From contig CAYVCQ010000017.1 in assembly GCA_964450405.1 (NCBI GenBank), forward strand, positions 1-64,000: DNA of 64,000 bases, written 5' to 3'. How positions within the stretch are numbered: position 1 is the stretch's first letter; every line of letters starts with the position of its first letter. This stretch comes from WRGT01 sp964450405 (GTDB taxonomy: Bacteria > Spirochaetota > UBA4802 > UBA5550). Shown here piece by piece: positions 42,574 to 51,699 of the stretch. Made by a program: the position numbers and the translations under genes. Under the pieces are notes generated by a model. That model did not search any database. It was given only the letters and a program-made list of their open reading frames with translations, and had not been told where the DNA came from.

Positions 42574-42732
42574 TATAGGAATGTTAATTATACTGACATT
42601 CCGGAAAGAGCTAAACTTTTTTATAATAAAAAGAACCTCATTATTATGATAAAATTTCTTGACTCTTGGAGTTTATTAGATACTATACATATAGAATCTG
42701 AAAAAGAATTAAACTATTAAGGGGATATAACG

Positions 42733-43119
42733 ATGAAAAAAATAATATTACTTTCAATGATAGCTTTTGTTGCAGCAGGAATTTTAGGATGCTCTCCTAA
42801 GGATGAAACTAAAGCTGATCTAAAATGGACAAACTCATCCGGCTCAAATGTTGCAGATATAAAATGGATCAGCAACGGACAGGTAGATCAGTCCTGGAGT
42901 GGAACAACGGCTACTGGTAGCCCTACAGCTTTCAAAGGCATAAAAGAACTTGCAGGTACAGGTGACTGTATTGACAGCGGCGGAAATCCAGCCACGGTGC
43001 AATTGACAACGGCGGGTTCAAATGGTTATTCAACTCTTAGTTCTGGCGGTGCATCGGCAGTAATTCAGGAAAATGCCGCTGCAACATTGGTTATATCAGG
43101 AACTACACCGGCAAAATAG
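42733..43119 (+). CDS. Small putative lipoprotein, function unknown
   Basis: 128 residues. MKKIILLSMIAFVAAGILGC is a clear lipoprotein signal (lipobox ILGC). The mature part is short, Ser/Thr/Gly/Ala-rich and beta-prone (LKWTNSSGSNVADIKWISNG, GGASAVIQENAAATLVISGT) with one additional cysteine. The twice-occurring D[LI]KW segment hints at a short internal repeat. GGGGA precedes the ATG by about 8 bases. No family recognised. A hairpin AGGCTGAA/TTCAGCCT (43162-43193) follows 40 bases after the stop. Confidence 0.8.
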   Translation: MKKIILLSMIAFVAAGILGCSPKDETKADLKWTNSSGSNVADIKWISNGQVDQSWSGTTATGSPTAFKGIKELAGTGDCIDSGGNPATVQLTTAGSNGYSTLSSGGASAVIQENAAATLVISGTTPAK

Positions 43120-43263
43120 TTTTTTCTTCAATCTTCGAAGTTTATACAAAAATAGTATTTGAGGCTGAAGGATTTTTAAATATTTTTCAGCCTTCAAAAA
43201 CATTATTTAAATTACTAAATCATCTTCTCTAAAATTATATAATAATTACCCAAGAGGAAAAAA

Positions 43264-44019
43264 TTGAAAAAACTGAATTTACTTTTACTTGTTACAATTC
43301 TTTTCTCATCTATTCCCCTACTTTCACAGGAAGCTAATCATAAATGGCAACGGATGGCGGGAATCTGGGAAATAAAAAACTCACAGGCATTTGAAACTCA
43401 GGGAAGAGCTGTTGAGTGGAACTATTACGAACTTCTAAATTTAAACTCTATTCTTTCATTAAAGCCGGTTAACGATTACAATTTAATTGATCTTACAATA
43501 AACATAACTGATCGTATTGAATCCCCCGCAGAGGTAATGCTCTCTTTCAATATAACCAGCGAATCACAAAGCTGGTATTATCATCTATATGCGTTTAAAT
43601 TAAGCGGCGGTTACTGGGGGATAAATAAAGCAGCTTTTATTTACTCTGACCGTTCTGATAAATCGAAACCTTTCAATACTAAAAATAATATCTTTGTGAA
43701 GGAACTTGCTTCAGCAGACTGCAAAGTAAAGTATGATAAAACTTATACTTATCGAACTGCATTTGAAGGGGAAAATATTGTTCTCTACATAAACGGAGAA
43801 AAAATACTCTCCGCACCATTTCCGGAAAAAAATCATGACGGCCGTATTGCCATCAGTTCCCGCAATGCAAAAATTGCTGTAGATAAAGTTATTGTGAAAA
43901 AAGGCGATCAAACTCTTTTTGAAGACAATTTTGATAAAGATACAATATATGTAAAAGTACTGAAGGTACAGAAAGAACCCGTTACAAATGAAAACAAAGT
44001 CGAGGAGAAAAAACCGTAG
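43264..44019 (+). CDS. Secreted concanavalin-like (DUF1080-type) protein
   Basis: 251 residues from a TTG start with AGAGG upstream. Signal peptide about 1-21 (LLLVTILFSSIPLLSQ). The rest has the jelly-roll pattern of laminin-G/DUF1080-like domains: WQRMAGIWEIKN at the front, LIDLTINITD, then KTYTYRTAFEGENIVLYING and DGRIAISSRNAKIAVDKVIV at the end, with the strand order usual for these lectin-like folds. A charged tail (KVEEKKP) ends it. Carbohydrate binding is inferred, with no catalytic residues visible. Confidence 0.65.
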   Translation: MKKLNLLLLVTILFSSIPLLSQEANHKWQRMAGIWEIKNSQAFETQGRAVEWNYYELLNLNSILSLKPVNDYNLIDLTINITDRIESPAEVMLSFNITSESQSWYYHLYAFKLSGGYWGINKAAFIYSDRSDKSKPFNTKNNIFVKELASADCKVKYDKTYTYRTAFEGENIVLYINGEKILSAPFPEKNHDGRIAISSRNAKIAVDKVIVKKGDQTLFEDNFDKDTIYVKVLKVQKEPVTNENKVEEKKP

Positions 44020-44428
44020 CAGCAGTTAGCCTACCTACATCCTCCATGCTACTCCGCGGGTCTTTCCCGAAAGTCTGATATTTCTGTGTTTGTCATTCCG
44101 GTTTTGCATCATCAATTCTTCCAAATACCGGCGACCGAAGAAAGATCTTCGATAATCTCCTCTTTGAATCAATAGTTTGAGATTCCGGCACTTCGTTACA
44201 CTACAGCTGGAATGACACCAATTATATTTTTAAGACAGCCCTTTTCGCAAATTAAATTTTATTACTAATTCTAATTTAACAAAAAGAATCTCCTCTCTAA
44301 ATCACGAAAACCCTTTAATCCCTGAATCAATGTTCAGAGAATAAAATGTACTGCATAAATAAAAATTGACTCCCGCTTACTCCTTCACTACATCTATATC
44401 ATACTTTCTCAATCTGGCGGAGTTCTCT
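44020..44428. other. Repeat-bearing intergenic region ahead of rtcB
   Basis: About 400 bases. 44091-44218 is a degenerate family C element. The rest is AT-rich. No gene seen. Confidence 0.5.
44091..44218. repeat. Family C element, degenerate
   Basis: Left end TGTCATTCCGGTTTTGCA and inner AAATACCGGCGA; right side GAGATTCCGGCACTTCG ending GGAATGACA. Same left end as 48656-48812. Confidence 0.65.
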
Positions 44429-45877
44429 ATGAAAATAAATACTTTAAAAAAAATAAACGACTACCTTTACGAAATTCCTGCGGGCAGTGTAAAAAACATG
44501 AAGGTCCCGGCGAGAATATACGGAACCGAGAAACTTATCCTGAATATGGATGACGCTGTATTTAACCAGATAACTAATGTCGCAACTCTCCCGGGTGTTG
44601 TTAATGCTGCTCTCTGCATGCCCGACGGTCACTCTGGATACGGTTTCCCCATCGGGGGAGTAGCCGCAATAGATCCTGAACATGGCATAATTTCACCCGG
44701 CGGAATAGGCTTCGATATTAACTGCGGAGTACGAATGCTGACGACAAATCTGACATTAGAGGAAGTTTCCCCTAAGCTTAAAACTCTTGTTGATCTGCTA
44801 TTTAAAGGGGTACCATCTGGAGTAGGTTCTGAAGGAATATTGAACCTCGGCAATAGTGAATTTGAACAGGCCATGATCAACGGTTCGGAGTGGGGAGTTA
44901 AAAACGGATACGGAACCGGAAGTGACATTGAATTCTGTGAGGAATCGGGAAAAGTTCCAGGCGCAGATCCGTCCTCTGTTTCAAAGAAAGCCAGAGAGCG
45001 CGGAGCAGGACAAATCGGTTCTCTCGGCTCGGGGAATCATTATCTGGAGATTCAGGTTGCAAAGAATGAAAATATTTTTGATAAAAAAAATTCAGGTGTT
45101 TTTGGAGTTACCGGGGACAATCAGATCTGCATTATGATTCACTGCGGCAGCAGAGGTTTCGGCCACCAGGTTGCCACTGACTATTTAGGAAGCTTCGCAA
45201 AACTTCAGGAGAGGTTCGGCTACAATCTCCCCGACAGGGAACTTGCCTGCGCACCATTCTACTCCGACGAGGGTCAGCACTATTTCAAGGCGATGAACTG
45301 CGCCATTAACATTGCATTCCTGAACAGACAGCTGATTAAACACAGAGTAACCGAAATACTCTTTGATCTATTCGGATCAAAACGGGGACTCCAGGTTGAA
45401 ACTGTTTACGATGTCTGCCACAATACCGCGAAGATTGAAAAACATGACCTTGAAGGAAAAACAAAAAAACTTCTGATCCACAGAAAGGGTGCAACACGGG
45501 CATTCCCGCCCGGAAGCAGAGACATCCCGGAAAAGTATTCAGTTTCAGGCCAGCCTGTACTTATCGGAGGAAGCATGGAAACCGGTTCATATCTTCTACG
45601 GGGAACTGAATCCGGGAAGGATGCTTTTTATTCCACAGTGCACGGCAGCGGTAGAGTAATGTCCCGCCACGAGGCCAAAAAAAATTTCAGCGGACGCGAA
45701 ATTCAGAAATCTCTCGAATCAAGGGGGATATATATCAAAACATCCTCATATAGCGGACTGGCTGAAGAGGCCGGCGGTGCATATAAAGATGTCGATGAAG
45801 TAGTCAGAGCTGCAGAGAATGCCGGACTGGGCTGCGTTGTTGCAAAACTGATTCCAATCGGTAACATAAAAGGATAA
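44429..45877 (+). CDS. rtcB: tRNA/RNA ligase RtcB
   Basis: 482 residues from ATG 44429, where GGAG sits 6 bases upstream; an upstream frame extension has no family similarity. RtcB joins 2',3'-cyclic-phosphate or 3'-phosphate ends to 5'-OH RNA ends using GTP and Mn2+. Metal and guanylate motifs seen: CMPDGHSGYGFPIGG, SPGGIGFDINCGVRML, GSLGSGNHYLEIQV, MIHCGSRGFGHQ, HRKGATRAFPPG and GGSMETGSYLLRG. Followed after 3 bases by the archease gene, its activator. No rtcR-type regulator or rtcA gene is adjacent. Confidence 0.97.
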   Translation: MKINTLKKINDYLYEIPAGSVKNMKVPARIYGTEKLILNMDDAVFNQITNVATLPGVVNAALCMPDGHSGYGFPIGGVAAIDPEHGIISPGGIGFDINCGVRMLTTNLTLEEVSPKLKTLVDLLFKGVPSGVGSEGILNLGNSEFEQAMINGSEWGVKNGYGTGSDIEFCEESGKVPGADPSSVSKKARERGAGQIGSLGSGNHYLEIQVAKNENIFDKKNSGVFGVTGDNQICIMIHCGSRGFGHQVATDYLGSFAKLQERFGYNLPDRELACAPFYSDEGQHYFKAMNCAINIAFLNRQLIKHRVTEILFDLFGSKRGLQVETVYDVCHNTAKIEKHDLEGKTKKLLIHRKGATRAFPPGSRDIPEKYSVSGQPVLIGGSMETGSYLLRGTESGKDAFYSTVHGSGRVMSRHEAKKNFSGREIQKSLESRGIYIKTSSYSGLAEEAGGAYKDVDEVVRAAENAGLGCVVAKLIPIGNIKG

Positions 45878-45880
45878 ATT

Positions 45881-46312
45881 GTGAACTACGAATTGATACA
45901 TGATATTACATCTGCTGATGTTGCGGTCCGCGTAAAAGCGTCATCGCTCAATCTTCTTTTTAATTATGGAGCAGAAGCATTAATGTCAGAGATGGTGAAG
46001 GATATATCTTCCATCAAAAGCATTATTTCTAAAAATGGAACCCTTGAAGGTGAAGATCTTTCTCTATTGTATTTTGATTTTCTTAATGAATTTCTTTTTT
46101 TTAAAGATGCGGAGAACTTACTCCTTCTCCCTGCAGAGATCGAAATTTTAAGTAACGGGGGAATATACTCCTGTATATACACCCTCAGTGGTGAAAAAAT
46201 AGATAAAGAGCTTCATGAGTTTAAAGTTGATGTTAAAGCTGTAACTCTGCACGGACTCAATATTTTTGAAAAAGACGGCCTTTTTATAGCCGAATCTGTT
46301 TTTGATGTATAG
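45881..46312 (+). CDS. Archease, RtcB cofactor
   Basis: 143 residues from a GTG start 3 bases after the rtcB stop. Archease speeds guanylation of RtcB. The family pattern is present: YELIHDITSADVAVRV, FNYGAEAL, LLYFDFLNEFLFF, and VKAVTLHGLNIF near the end. The normal HTADI motif reads ITSADV, with the histidine replaced and one residue inserted, while the aspartate is kept; activity is probably retained but is not certain. Confidence 0.9.
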   Translation: MNYELIHDITSADVAVRVKASSLNLLFNYGAEALMSEMVKDISSIKSIISKNGTLEGEDLSLLYFDFLNEFLFFKDAENLLLLPAEIEILSNGGIYSCIYTLSGEKIDKELHEFKVDVKAVTLHGLNIFEKDGLFIAESVFDV

Positions 46313-46689
46313 ATATTTATTATAATTTTACGAACTCTCTCAAAATAATTTAAAAGATTGATTTTTTTTGAACTTTTTATATGTTAAAAATAAACATTTA
46401 TTGCTCTTAGCAAAGTATTAAATACATTGTCATTTCGAACCCTAATCAGTTTCCGGGTAAGAAATCGTAACTGCTCAATAACCAGCGGTATTTTATCTCC
46501 GCCGCGTCTTCGGCACGGAGATAGCAATCTTCCCAACAGTTTTTGAGTAATTACAGGAAATCTGCCGTTTTCTGTATCTGTAGTTTTTGACTTACAAAAG
46601 AATTTAAAATTACTACACAGCCGCTTTATAAGAATGATTACGGTAAACCAGGCAATTCGTTAAATTATATAAAACTTAAAGAGGTCGTC
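46313..46689. other. Intergenic region with repeat remnants
   Basis: About 375 bases. 46430-46470 begins TTGTCATTTCGAA, a family C-like end, and 46495-46522 is a dyad ATCTCCG..CGGAGAT, also seen in degraded form at 26816-26834. No gene seen; the promoter for the GAPOR-like gene should be in 46560-46680. Confidence 0.5.
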
Positions 46690-48573
46690 ATGAATACATA
46701 TCTTAAAACTTTAATAGTAGATGCATCCACCGGATTCTACAGAATTAACAGATACAAAGTAGGAGACTACTTTGGACCGGTTGATCTAGGACTTCACCTT
46801 GGAAGAAAGTATGACAGCTTGAATATCGGAACAGGCCTGCTTGCAGGATCTATTTTCCCCGGATCAAACAGACTTATATTTACCGGGTTTGCACCGGGCT
46901 GGAGCGGATTTTACATCTCTACAATGGGTGGAGCCGGTCTTGTTTTCAACAACCTCGGTATTGACATGCTCACAATCACAAGCAAGGCTCCGACCCCATC
47001 TGTCCTTTATCTTAACAGGATTCACGGTGAAGAGATTCAGCTAAGTATTGAGCCAATAGATATTCAGAATGTATGGAAATCCGGAAGAAAGGGAGTTTAT
47101 TCCCTTACCGATTACGTTTACGAAAAATATGGTAAAGAGTATAATAACGATCCTCGAATTCTTGTTACAGGCCCGGCCGCAGTTGCAACCGGTCATGGAG
47201 CGATTGCTTCAATGCCTATAAGCAAAGGAGTAATTTCTAAAGTTGACACCTGGGCAGGGCGGGGAGGTTTCGGATCAAAACTTATGCAGGAGCATGGTAT
47301 AGCTGCTGTTATATATGGCGGAACATTTATTGATGATGACTTCAGGGACAGAAATGTTGCCGACCAGTGGTTTGTCGATAAGTACAATAAAAAACTTGCG
47401 GCAAAAGATCTTGAGGCTACAGCAAAATACCGTTTTGAACCAAATTTCGGTACAGGCGGAACATTTGGAGTAAACTACGCAACGCTTGGCGGAAAGATGA
47501 TGTCCTTCAATTACAAAAGTATTTACATGACCGAGGAACAGCGTCTTTATATACATGAAAATTTTGTTAAAAATCATTATCTTAAACAATTCAATGAAGA
47601 GACTATTGTCCCCAAAAAACAGACTACATGCGGTGAACCATGCGTTGCAGTCTGCAAAAAAATGAATAATGAATTTAAAAAAGACTACGAGCCATACCAG
47701 ACAATGGGGCCGCTTTCCGGAATATTCGATCAAAGGGCAGCAGAAATGCTTAATCATCATGCCGATATGTACGGCATGGATGGAATTGCCGCCGGCGGAA
47801 CAATTGCATGGCTTATGGAATGTCTTGTGGATGGTCTACTTCTTCCTGAGGATCTCGGTGTAACGACCGGCATTCCAAGATGGGATATTGAAAATTTTGA
47901 TGTTGTAAATGATTCTATGCATAATGCAAAAATCGGAATGGAGATTCTCGATTCGATTATGGAACAAAAAGGAATACTTGATATACAGGCCGGGATAAGA
48001 AAGCTTTCCCGTAAACTTGCCGGCTCAAAAAGTAAGGCAATTCTCGATAAACTTGTCTGCATCGGTTCCGCACGTAACGGATGGATGATACCAAACCAGT
48101 ACTGGACCCCCGGAGTTCTCTCTCCAATGGCGATTATGGGTAAGTATTTTATGCATTATGGCGATGAATTCCTCCCACCGAGAGAGCTTGGACGCCAGGA
48201 TGGAAAAAGATTAAAAAAAGAATTGATTCTCGATAATATGGGAATGTGCAGATTCCACCGTCAATGGGCAGAGGAGATGATTCCCGAGGTAATGGAATCT
48301 CTTTTTGGAATGCAGGAACTATTTTTGAAAAAAATATCTCACGCTGCAGCACGGATAAACAGCCGTAACTCATCGGTGTTCTGGGAAAGTGAAAGAAACT
48401 ATGATTTTATCTACACTTTTTTGAAGAGAAAAAAAGAGGTCGATAAAGTGGACAATCCCGAACTCGACAAATGGATTGCAGAATTCGAAAAAGATAAACA
48501 CGAAGCTGCTCTGGCCTACTGGTATGAGATACATAAAGGAATTCAGGAAACTCTGGCGGATTATTATTACTAG
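46690..48573 (+). CDS. Tungsten oxidoreductase, GAPOR-type (AOR superfamily)
   Basis: 627 residues, ATG with AGAGGT 5 bases upstream. AOR-superfamily enzymes carry a bis-pterin tungsten cofactor and one 4Fe-4S cluster. The N-terminal domain has GSNRLIFTGFAPGWSGFYIS and STMGGAGLVFNNLG; then TWAGRGGFGSKLM, NTGGTFG-like GTGGTFGVNYATLGG, TTCGEPCVAVCKK (about 313-325), DYEPYQTMGPLSG and MCRFHRQW. The cysteine spacing C-x3-C-x3-C and the GGTFG, YEPY..GPLSG and CRFHR blocks match, from memory, archaeal glyceraldehyde-3-phosphate:ferredoxin oxidoreductase rather than classical AOR (C-x2-C-x3-C). If so it oxidises glyceraldehyde-3-phosphate straight to 3-phosphoglycerate, reducing ferredoxin. Monocistronic; no cofactor genes nearby. 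Confidence 0.85.
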   Translation: MNTYLKTLIVDASTGFYRINRYKVGDYFGPVDLGLHLGRKYDSLNIGTGLLAGSIFPGSNRLIFTGFAPGWSGFYISTMGGAGLVFNNLGIDMLTITSKAPTPSVLYLNRIHGEEIQLSIEPIDIQNVWKSGRKGVYSLTDYVYEKYGKEYNNDPRILVTGPAAVATGHGAIASMPISKGVISKVDTWAGRGGFGSKLMQEHGIAAVIYGGTFIDDDFRDRNVADQWFVDKYNKKLAAKDLEATAKYRFEPNFGTGGTFGVNYATLGGKMMSFNYKSIYMTEEQRLYIHENFVKNHYLKQFNEETIVPKKQTTCGEPCVAVCKKMNNEFKKDYEPYQTMGPLSGIFDQRAAEMLNHHADMYGMDGIAAGGTIAWLMECLVDGLLLPEDLGVTTGIPRWDIENFDVVNDSMHNAKIGMEILDSIMEQKGILDIQAGIRKLSRKLAGSKSKAILDKLVCIGSARNGWMIPNQYWTPGVLSPMAIMGKYFMHYGDEFLPPRELGRQDGKRLKKELILDNMGMCRFHRQWAEEMIPEVMESLFGMQELFLKKISHAAARINSRNSSVFWESERNYDFIYTFLKRKKEVDKVDNPELDKWIAEFEKDKHEAALAYWYEIHKGIQETLADYYY

Positions 48574-48655
48574 AAAATTTTAACTTTTTCTATCGGCAGC
48601 GATTTTTTTTTGTGGGTGCTTATGCTTATTCATAGTTAAATATATGACAACAACG

Positions 48656-48812
48656 TTGTCATTCCGGTTTTGCAGCTTCAGTTTTTGCAAATACCGGAAT
48701 CTCATACAGTGATTATATGTATATAATACTCATTTTTTTTATTTTTTAAAAAAATTTAGCCTATGAGATTCCGGTATTTGCAGGCTTGGAAAATGCAAAA
48801 CCGGAATGACAA
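48656..48812. repeat. Family C element, long inverted repeat (MITE-like)
   Basis: Arms of 51 bases, 48656-48706 and 48762-48812. The outer TTGTCATTCCGGTTTTGCA and inner TTTGCAAATACCGGAATCTC parts of each arm match exactly as reverse complements; the middle of the arms differs. The 55-base AT-rich centre has no frame. It lies between two convergent genes and fills most of that gap. Confidence 0.8.
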
Positions 48813-48854
48813 TTTTCTAAGTTTTTTTATACAAACAATTCTTAATAGATAATC

Positions 48855-49418
48855 CTAAACAATCTTACTCAAAAGCTTTTCCTTTGTTCTTAGAAATTCC
48901 TCTTCTGTGATTGCACCTGAACTTTTCAGCTGATTAAGTTTTTCTATTGTCTGAAAAACATCATCTTTGCTGAAATTTTTCTTCAAATCCTTTGCGTATT
49001 CCTTACCTTTATTCAGTAGATCTTTATATTGTGCCTTCACCGAATCCAGATTAATATTATCAAGATTTCTGTTTCCTGAAAAATGAGAATCAAAAAGTTT
49101 CCCCAGAGCATAAGTTGTAGCCCCGGCCATAACCATTTGAGAGCCTATTCCAAGAATTGTACCAACACCGGGTATTGCCTTCAAGGCACTGGCGCCGATT
49201 CTGGAAAATGTAGCGCCTGCTAGAGATGATGCAAGAGTTTTCCCTTTATTTGCATCGTAATCTGCATTATGAAATTCAGCTACCTGTTTTATCATATCAT
49301 ATTGAATTGCCGACACTGCAATAATATCAGCTACCGGAACAGGAATTGCACCTGCAGTCATTGCAAAAATTACATGATTGGATATAATATCATCTATACT
49401 TTTTTTATTCTCTTCCAT
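48855..49418 (-). CDS. DUF697-like protein with SHOCT C-terminus
   Basis: 187 residues. Residues about 10-125 are hydrophobic, glycine/alanine-rich helices as in DUF697 (IFAMTAGAIPVPVADIIAVS, IPGVGTILGIGSQMVMAGAT), often found at the end of YcjF-type or GTPase proteins and thought to associate with membranes. The last 30 residues (IEKLNQLKSSGAITEEEFLR..) are a SHOCT motif, a short oligomerisation helix pair. AGGAG lies 6 bases before the ATG. Function unknown. Confidence 0.8.
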   Translation of the reverse strand: MEENKKSIDDIISNHVIFAMTAGAIPVPVADIIAVSAIQYDMIKQVAEFHNADYDANKGKTLASSLAGATFSRIGASALKAIPGVGTILGIGSQMVMAGATTYALGKLFDSHFSGNRNLDNINLDSVKAQYKDLLNKGKEYAKDLKKNFSKDDVFQTIEKLNQLKSSGAITEEEFLRTKEKLLSKIV

Positions 49419-49446
49419 TTTTATCTCCTGAACAATATTATTTAAG

Positions 49447-49530
49447 CTGGTTCCGAAACTGCGTTTCTGGAACCACAGGGAGCCCTGCGAGGCATGTAAA
49501 GGGGCTATCGCCCCTTAGACCCTGTAAATA
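49447..49530. repeat. Family D element
   Basis: Hairpin GGTTCCGAAAC / GTTTCtGGAACC, then a GGGGCTATCGCCCC palindrome and TTAGACCCTGTAAATA. Related pieces at 36487-36540 and 51938-51990. Confidence 0.65.
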
Positions 49531-49800
49531 TTGAGTAATTGAAACTGCCTTATTTAAAATAAATATTGGTGACTGTTTTGTAACACACTCTCTTTTCTGA
49601 TATTAACAAATAAAGATTGTTACTGGAATTTCCTTAATTATATAACTGAGAGACGTGGGAGTCAAATAGTATTACTAATTTTATAATGATTTTTTAATTA
49701 TCAGAAGATGTATTCCTCCAAACTTCCGTACACCCGGCGAGGGCAAGTACTAATTAAAACTACAATATTTATTTATATGGTACTTTATAACGACAGAACT

Positions 49801-49829
49801 TCTTTGCCCCCTCCGGGGGTGCGGGGGCT
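49801..49829. repeat. Family A element, single arm
   Basis: CTTTGCCCCCTCCGGGGGTG followed by CGGGGGC, identical to the right arm of 11366-11425. Confidence 0.8.
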
Positions 49830-49909
49830 GTTGGGTGAGTTTTAAAATGAAATTGAAATAACGATAATTCTAACTTAACAGAGCTTGCACTGCAGCTTGA
49901 ACATTATGA

Positions 49910-50521
49910 TCAGACCTGCTTCTTCTCTATAACGAAAAATCCATACTGTGCCAGAAGATTAGGAAAACACTTCACCAGACGTGATCTCCCCTTCTTTGTA
50001 TATGAGAAATTTTTTTCTTCCAGAATATCAAATGCAAATGCTCCAGCCATCTTCTTCATATCTGAAATTGTAAGCAGGTGAATGTTCGGTGATTCATACC
50101 ATTCATATGGAAGCAGCTCATTTACAGGCATTGTACCCTTGAACATCAGATACGATCTTGTACTTATATATGCAAAGTTCGGGAAACTTATTATAGCTTT
50201 TTTCCCTATACGCAGCACTTCATTTATTACATAATCGGGTCTCTTCGTATTCTGAATTGTCTGGTTCAGAATTACATAATCGAAGGAGTCATCCTTATAG
50301 TCGCTCAGACCATCATCTATATCCGCCTGATAGCAGTAAAGTCCCTTCGCCATACACAGAGAAACCCCCTCTTCCGATATCTCAACACCGAAGCCCTTTA
50401 CATTCTTTTTTTCCTCAAGCATTACAAGTAGGGATCCGTCACCGCACCCAAGGTCAAGTACCTTGGCATTCTCGGGGATCTCTTCAAGTACAAGGTCATA
50501 TCCGACAGTCATCAATTCCAT
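49910..50521 (-). CDS. metW: Methionine biosynthesis protein MetW
   Basis: 203 residues. SAM-dependent methyltransferase fold with KVLDLGCGDGSLLVML at about 20-35 and the MetW-type segments DSFDYVILNQTIQNTKRPDY and ISFPNFAYISTRSYLMFKG. MetW is found coupled to MetX and is needed for its activity in several bacteria. Its ATG overlaps the metX stop by one base (TAATG). Confidence 0.95.
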   Translation of the reverse strand: MELMTVGYDLVLEEIPENAKVLDLGCGDGSLLVMLEEKKNVKGFGVEISEEGVSLCMAKGLYCYQADIDDGLSDYKDDSFDYVILNQTIQNTKRPDYVINEVLRIGKKAIISFPNFAYISTRSYLMFKGTMPVNELLPYEWYESPNIHLLTISDMKKMAGAFAFDILEEKNFSYTKKGRSRLVKCFPNLLAQYGFFVIEKKQV

Positions 50522-51699
50522 TATATCACACTCTTTCTGAATTCACTTTTTAAAAAATTTGAAATGTTCTTTTCAATCACGTCGCTTGGAAGAAGAAAAG
50601 CATCATGACCGTTATCTGTTACTATATCAGTATAATTTACATTTTTCCCGTTAACACGCAAAGCCCTTACAATCTCCCTTGAGTTATCACTTGGATAAAG
50701 CCAGTCCGTCGTGAAGCTGATAACAAGATAATTTGCCTCTACATTTTCAAACGCATCGGTAAGACTTACACCATAATCCTCTTTAAGATCAAAATGATCA
50801 ATTGCCCTGGTTATATATATGTATGAGTTCGCGTCAAATCTCTCGACAAACTTTATCCCCTGATGCCGCAGATATGATTCCACCTTGTATTCCGATGTGA
50901 GATTTTTTTCTTTCAGACCGGAGTCCTGAAAATTTCTTCCGAATTTTTCATGCATGTTTTTTTCACTGAGATATGTTATGTGTCCTATCATCCGCGCCAG
51001 GGACAACCCGGCCCGGGGAACCTCTCCATCATAGTAATTACCATTATTCCATGCAGGATCATTAAAAATCGCCTGACGTCCCACCTCGTTGAATGCAATT
51101 CCCTGAGCTGATAGCGAAGCCGAAGTTGCAATGGCAATACACGAGTTCACCATCCCCGGATATGAAATGGTCCACTGGAGCGCCTGCATCCCCCCCATTG
51201 AACCGCCTGAAACGGCAAGCAGCTTCTCTATACCAAGATGCTTTACAAGATGATACTGAGCATTAACCATATCCGCGATTGTTACCATGGGAAAATCCAG
51301 ACCGTACTGCTTACCAGTAGCCGGATTTATCGAAGAGGGGCCTGTTGAACCGCTGCAACCGCTTAGAACATTTGAGCATATAACAAAATATATATCTGTA
51401 TCAAATGCCTTTCCGGGACCCACATACTCATCCCACCATCCGGGATTTTTATCCGTTGAACTGTAGTAGCCGGCAGCATGGGCGCTCCCCGAAAGGGCGT
51501 GATTCAGCAATATAGCATTATTTTTTTGGGCATTGAGTGTACCGTAAGTTTCATAGGCAATTGTAACGGGGCCGAGATTTACTCCGTTGGAAAGAATAAA
51601 TTCATCAGGTGAATCGGCAAAGGTGAAGAATTTGGTTTCAACAATTCCCACACTCCCCTTTTCACCAGCTTTTTCAATTTGCGCAATATTTTTAGTCAT
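50521..51699 (-). CDS. metX: Homoserine O-acetyltransferase MetX
   Basis: 392 residues, alpha/beta-hydrolase fold. Opens SVGIVETKFFTF and YETYGTLNAQKNNAILLNHA; nucleophile elbow AVSGGSMGGMQALQW; the acid DWLYPSDNSREI and the histidine NGHDAFLLP complete the triad. It makes O-acetyl- (or O-succinyl-) L-homoserine, the first committed step to methionine. It is controlled by the SAM-I riboswitch directly upstream. Its start codon follows the T run of the riboswitch terminator, and the only ribosome-binding site, AGGCGG at 7 bases, lies inside the terminator stem. Operon metX-metW. Confidence 0.97.
   Translation of the reverse strand: MTKNIAQIEKAGEKGSVGIVETKFFTFADSPDEFILSNGVNLGPVTIAYETYGTLNAQKNNAILLNHALSGSAHAAGYYSSTDKNPGWWDEYVGPGKAFDTDIYFVICSNVLSGCSGSTGPSSINPATGKQYGLDFPMVTIADMVNAQYHLVKHLGIEKLLAVSGGSMGGMQALQWTISYPGMVNSCIAIATSASLSAQGIAFNEVGRQAIFNDPAWNNGNYYDGEVPRAGLSLARMIGHITYLSEKNMHEKFGRNFQDSGLKEKNLTSEYKVESYLRHQGIKFVERFDANSYIYITRAIDHFDLKEDYGVSLTDAFENVEANYLVISFTTDWLYPSDNSREIVRALRVNGKNVNYTDIVTDNGHDAFLLPSDVIEKNISNFLKSEFRKSVI

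Larger units (their letters stand above)
42287..42732. other. Intergenic region with an inverted pair of family A elements
   Basis: About 445 bases between two rightward genes. Elements at 42367-42392 and 42549-42573 are inverted copies around a 156-base spacer that contains no credible gene (a 71-codon frame here overlaps the repeat and has no family resemblance). Confidence 0.6.
49419..49909. other. Repeat-rich intergenic region
   Basis: About 490 bases containing a family D element (49447-49530) and a family A element (49801-49829). No gene seen. Confidence 0.6.

Noticed and set aside
46430..46530. tRNA-like or small RNA gene
   Set aside because: The ATCTCCG..CGGAGAT stem stands alone with no cloverleaf, and fits the dispersed repeat remnants better.
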